Source of the DNA: Roseovarius sp.
Lineage (GTDB): Bacteria > Pseudomonadota > Alphaproteobacteria > Rhodobacterales > Rhodobacteraceae
Reading direction: 5' to 3'
Assembly (NCBI GenBank): GCA_007125415.1
Contig: SLDH01000358.1
Span: 1 to 7,528 of the forward strand
DNA: 7,528 nucleotides
Shown here one piece after another: positions 5,219 to 7,528 of this stretch. The translations under genes and the position numbers were made by a program. The first letter of the stretch is position 1. Each line of letters begins with the position of its first letter. The notes under the pieces are model-generated. The model was not told where the DNA came from, did not search any database, and saw only the letters and a program-made list of their open reading frames with translations.

Positions 5219-6607
5219 TCAGAGAAACTCCGGTTCCACGACCTTGATCGCCTCGCCGAGGATATCGAACATGTCGTCGATCTGACTCTTGCTGATCACC
5301 AAAGGCGGCGAGAAGACACACATACTGCCGAAGGGTCGCACGATCAGGCCGCGTTTTTCGCACTCCTCGTCAAGCCGCGTGCCCAGATTTGCCAGAACCT
5401 TGTCGGCGGTGTCACGACCCGCCTCCGCTTTCTGACCCTCCAGGCAACCCAGAAGCCCCATGCCGCGTGCATCGCCAATGATGGGTGACTCCGCCAGTTC
5501 GCGCATGCGCTTCTGGAAATGGGGCGTCACTTCCCGAACATGCTCGAGAATGCCATCGCGCTCGAAAATCTCGATATTCTTCAGCGCGGCGGCCGAGGCT
5601 ACGGGGTGCTGCGTATAGGTATAGCCATTGGTGTAATAGACGTCCTGTCCCTCACCGCTGAGCTGCTCCATCACCCGGTCCGAGATGATGCAGGCGCCCA
5701 GGGGCAGATAGCCCGAGGTAATGCCCTTTGCGCAGGTGATCATGTCAGGGTCGATCCCGAACACATCCTCTGACGCAAACCAATGCCCAAGACGCCCGAA
5801 CGCCGTGACAACCTCGTCGGAGATATAGAGAATGTCATGCTCGCGGCACAGCTCGCGCGTACGTCTGTGATAGCCCTCGGGGGGCACGATCACCCCGCCC
5901 GAACTCAGGATCGGCTCTGCGATGAAGGCCCCGATCTTGTCGGCTCCGAGCACGGCAATGGCCTGTTCCATATCGGCCACTTTCGCGTCGCACCATTCCT
6001 CGACGCTCATGCCTTCGGGGCGTCTGTAGGGGTTCACGTCGGGCAACATGTGCACAAGATGGTCGGCATGGTCGAAATGGCTGTTCGCCCGGTCCTTGGC
6101 AGTGACGCTGGCCGCAAGATAAGTGGAGCCATGATAGGCGTTCTGCCGGGTCAGAATGAGCTTCTTCTCCGGGCGGCCGAGACGGTTGTTGTAAAAGCTC
6201 ACGTTGCGCAAGGCCGTATCCACGGCTGTCGAGCCGCAGGTGGTGAAGAAAACGGTGTTCATCCCTTCCGGCGCCAGTTGGGCGACCTTCTCGGCAAGAC
6301 GGGCCGATGGCGAATTGGACGCCATCCAGGGCGATGAGTAGGTAAGCTGCATCATCTGGTCATGGACGGCATCCGCCATCTCGCGCACGCCATAACCGAT
6401 CTGCGTGCACCACATGCCGCCGGGCCCGTCGATCATCTTGGTGCCCTTGTCGGTGTAGAGATAGACACCTTCGGCATGGCTGAGCATGTAGCGCTTGTTT
6501 TCCCGCCAGGTGGCCATCTTTTCGTAAGGGTGAAGGTTGTGTCTGGAATCGGCCTCGGCGATGGCGTCCCAATCGACATTGTGTCCCAGATCTATACGTT
6601 CGTTCAT
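5219..6607 (-). CDS. Class III PLP-dependent aminotransferase (omega-aminotransferase type)
   Basis: 462 residues, normal length for the class. ATG at 6607 with AAGGAG (6620-6615) at 7-nt spacing; longer in-frame extensions run through the cupin gene and are unlikely. It should move an amino group from an amine or omega-amino acid to a keto acid such as pyruvate or 2-oxoglutarate, in the cytoplasm. PLP lysine is K294 ([13 protein letters not shown]); D264 in [12 protein letters not shown] contacts the pyridine nitrogen; the phosphate-binding stretch is [11 protein letters not shown] (124-134). [11 protein letters not shown] (63-73) and IVRPFG...SPPLVIS (422-439), with R424 as the likely substrate-carboxylate switch, are marks of the omega-aminotransferase group (beta-alanine, putrescine and taurine enzymes). 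The phosphate-cup motif is CGSTA rather than the common SGSEA. It starts 1 nt after the cupin stop, downstream of an M20 deacylase, so it probably handles the freed amine. The exact substrate cannot be read from the sequence; a BioA name would be unsafe. Confidence 0.87.
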   Translation of the reverse strand: MNERIDLGHNVDWDAIAEADSRHNLHPYEKMATWRENKRYMLSHAEGVYLYTDKGTKMIDGPGGMWCTQIGYGVREMADAVHDQMMQLTYSSPWMASNSPSARLAEKVAQLAPEGMNTVFFTTCGSTAVDTALRNVSFYNNRLGRPEKKLILTRQNAYHGSTYLAASVTAKDRANSHFDHADHLVHMLPDVNPYRRPEGMSVEEWCDAKVADMEQAIAVLGADKIGAFIAEPILSSGGVIVPPEGYHRRTRELCREHDILYISDEVVTAFGRLGHWFASEDVFGIDPDMITCAKGITSGYLPLGACIISDRVMEQLSGEGQDVYYTNGYTYTQHPVASAAALKNIEIFERDGILEHVREVTPHFQKRMRELAESPIIGDARGMGLLGCLEGQKAEAGRDTADKVLANLGTRLDEECEKRGLIVRPFGSMCVFSPPLVISKSQIDDMFDILGEAIKVVEPEFL

Positions 6608-6608
6608 T

Positions 6609-6986
6609 CTATTGCTCCTTGCTGTCATCAGTTTCGGGGGCGTGTTCTTTCGCTTCCGAGTAGACCGCGACGATGCAGCCCTTCTCGGACACCGAATTAT
6701 GCTCGGTGCCGCCCGCGAGATAGACGACATCCCCCGTCCGGTAGGTGGTGCCGTCATTGTCGGTCAATTCCCCTTCCATCACGAGAAACTCCTCGGCGCC
6801 GGGATGGACATGCGGCATCGAATGGGATCCGGGGCTCATGCGATAGATGTAGAAACCCACGAATTTCTCCGCATGCGGATTGAGCTGGATATAGGAGGTT
6901 CCTTCTTCGCCGTCTCCCGTCGGCGTGTAGGCGCTTTCGTCGCGAATGTTCACGACCTTGCGCTCGTGGGGTTGTATGGGCTTCAT
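6609..6986 (-). CDS. Small single-domain cupin protein (ChrR-cupin-like)
   Basis: 125 residues. ATG at 6986 with AGGAG (6997-6993) at 6-nt spacing. The metal-binding cupin motif 1 is present as [11 protein letters not shown], with H59, H61 and E65 or E66 as ligands, and the second motif supplies H96 in GGTEHNS. The fold continues through [19 protein letters not shown], which resembles the cupin domain of ChrR-type anti-sigma factors, but without their N-terminal zinc-binding domain. The tail (112-125) is short and acidic. Such proteins may be metal-dependent dioxygenases, isomerases or small-molecule sensors; nothing here decides between them. It sits between an ArgE-like deacylase (9-nt gap) and a class III aminotransferase (1-nt gap), so it very likely belongs to the same pathway. 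Confidence 0.8.
   Translation of the reverse strand: MKPIQPHERKVVNIRDESAYTPTGDGEEGTSYIQLNPHAEKFVGFYIYRMSPGSHSMPHVHPGAEEFLVMEGELTDNDGTTYRTGDVVYLAGGTEHNSVSEKGCIVAVYSEAKEHAPETDDSKEQ
6615..6620 (-). promoter_or_regulatory. Ribosome binding site of the aminotransferase inside the cupin 3' end
   Basis: AAGGAG on the minus strand encodes the Lys-Glu end of the cupin and lies 7 nt before the aminotransferase ATG. It fixes that start and suggests translational coupling. Confidence 0.75.
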
Positions 6987-6992
6987 CCTTCT

Positions 6993-6997
6993 CTCCT
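6993..6997 (-). promoter_or_regulatory. Ribosome binding site of the cupin gene overlapping the M20 stop
   Basis: AGGAG on the minus strand shares bases with the TAG stop of the M20 gene (plus-strand 6996-6998) and lies 6 nt before the cupin ATG. This supports one polycistronic message. Confidence 0.75.
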
Positions 6998-7528
6998 ATT
7001 GCCTGATATCTTCCAGTATCCTGTCCATCATCATGTCACAGGCCTCGAGCTGATCGCATGTGATGTATTCGTCGGGCTTGTGGCCCTGCCCGGCCATGGA
7101 GCCAGGGCCGCATACCACGGTCGGCACGCCGATCCCGGCGAAATAGCCCGCTTCGGTCCCGAAGGAGACCTTGGTGGTAGCTTTCGCCTGCGCGAGGCGT
7201 TTGCAATAGCCCACCACCTCGGCATCTTCGGCCACATCGAGGCCCGGATAGGCATTGAGTTCCTCGATCTCGATGCCCCCCCCGGCGGCGCGGGCTGCCG
7301 CGTCGATCCGGGCCCGGATCGCCTCAGGCGCATCCGCCGCCAGATGCCGGTACTCGAAGAGCATCTTCGCGCGGTCCGGCACGATATTGAGCGCCTCCCC
7401 ACCCGACAGCTTGCCGACATGAACCGTCGTGTAGGGCACTGAATACGCCTCATCTCGCGCGCCATTTGCTGCAAGATAACCCTGCAACCGCCTCAATTCA
7501 TGTATAAAATCCGTGGCCACATGCAATG
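6996..7528 (-). CDS. M20-family metallopeptidase, acetylornithine deacetylase (ArgE)-like, C-terminal part (partial)
   Basis: The last 177 codons are in the window; the gene enters from the right edge and its start is not visible. M20 enzymes of the ArgE group are cytoplasmic zinc amidohydrolases that remove an acyl group from an N-acyl amino acid. The lid/dimerisation domain is seen as VHVGKLSGGEALNIVP followed by the F-E-Y-R strand. The C-terminal catalytic segment has FGTEAGYFAGIGVPTVVCGP and the typical GQGHKPDEY, whose histidine (codon at 7082-7080) is the expected metal ligand. The N-terminal metal ligands and catalytic glutamate lie outside. Close similarity to the ArgE pattern supports N-acetylornithine as one possible substrate, but the neighbouring cupin and aminotransferase argue for a catabolic role on some N-acyl amino acid or diamine rather than arginine synthesis. 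It is the first gene of the operon visible here. Confidence 0.8.
   Translation of the reverse strand, partial: LHVATDFIHELRRLQGYLAANGARDEAYSVPYTTVHVGKLSGGEALNIVPDRAKMLFEYRHLAADAPEAIRARIDAAARAAGGGIEIEELNAYPGLDVAEDAEVVGYCKRLAQAKATTKVSFGTEAGYFAGIGVPTVVCGPGSMAGQGHKPDEYITCDQLEACDMMMDRILEDIRQ

Noticed and set aside
5783..6337. 184-residue plus-strand open frame opposite the aminotransferase
   Set aside because: Antisense shadow; the aminotransferase frame contains the PLP lysine and all class III motifs.
6537..7442. 301-residue plus-strand open frame across the cupin and M20 genes
   Set aside because: It runs antisense through three recognised genes, has no family signature and spans two real gene boundaries.
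1..7528. CRISPR array, insertion sequence, transposase, integrase or phage genes
   Set aside because: No spaced repeats, terminal inverted repeats or mobile-element proteins were seen on either strand; the only repeat is the short tandem unit at 5151-5189.

Overview
The window is high-GC, densely packed bacterial DNA. Protein style, codon use and gene content suggest an alphaproteobacterium, most likely a Rhodobacterales (Roseobacter-type) organism: an ELM1-family protein beside LpxL-type acyltransferases, a short MltB-type lytic transglycosylase, and a class III aminotransferase/cupin/M20 operon. This placement is inferred from the proteins; no rRNA or other taxonomic marker is present.

Layout. 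(1) The left edge holds the 5' end of a minus-strand gene, probably a GNAT-type acetyltransferase, divergent from what follows. (2) About 219-4100 is a plus-strand cassette of four genes: an LpxL/HtrB-type acyltransferase, a stand-alone FA2H/Scs7-like fatty acid hydroxylase, a second LpxL/HtrB-type acyltransferase whose usual catalytic acid is glutamine (H139-x4-Q144), and an ELM1/GtrOC1-family putative glycosyltransferase. The last gene overlaps the stop of its predecessor. A 64-nt gap with a GC-rich hairpin separates the second and third genes. (3) A spacer of about 238 nt, with at most a doubtful 45-residue ORF and a weak promoter candidate, precedes a secreted lytic murein transglycosylase (4339-5142). 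(4) A short convergent intergenic region carries a 13-bp tandem repeat running into an 11-bp perfect hairpin, the probable two-way terminator. (5) From the right edge leftward is a tight minus-strand operon: an ArgE-like M20 deacylase (3' part only), a small cupin, and a class III PLP aminotransferase. Intergenic gaps are 9 nt and 1 nt, and the Shine-Dalgarno sites overlap or lie inside the upstream coding ends.

How the genes may work together. The four-gene cassette looks like an envelope-lipid module: two acyl transfers, one acyl-chain (or head-group) hydroxylation and a possible glycosyl transfer. Its product could be a hydroxylated secondary acyl chain on lipid A or a separate amino- or glycolipid; the sequence does not decide. 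The lytic transglycosylase also acts on the envelope but appears to be its own transcription unit. The right-hand operon looks like catabolism of an N-acylated amino acid or diamine: deacylation by the M20 enzyme, then transamination, with a small metal-binding cupin of unknown role. The unusual elements are the HX4Q acyltransferase, the hydroxylase placed between two paralogous acyltransferases, and the substrate-unassigned M20-cupin-aminotransferase operon.
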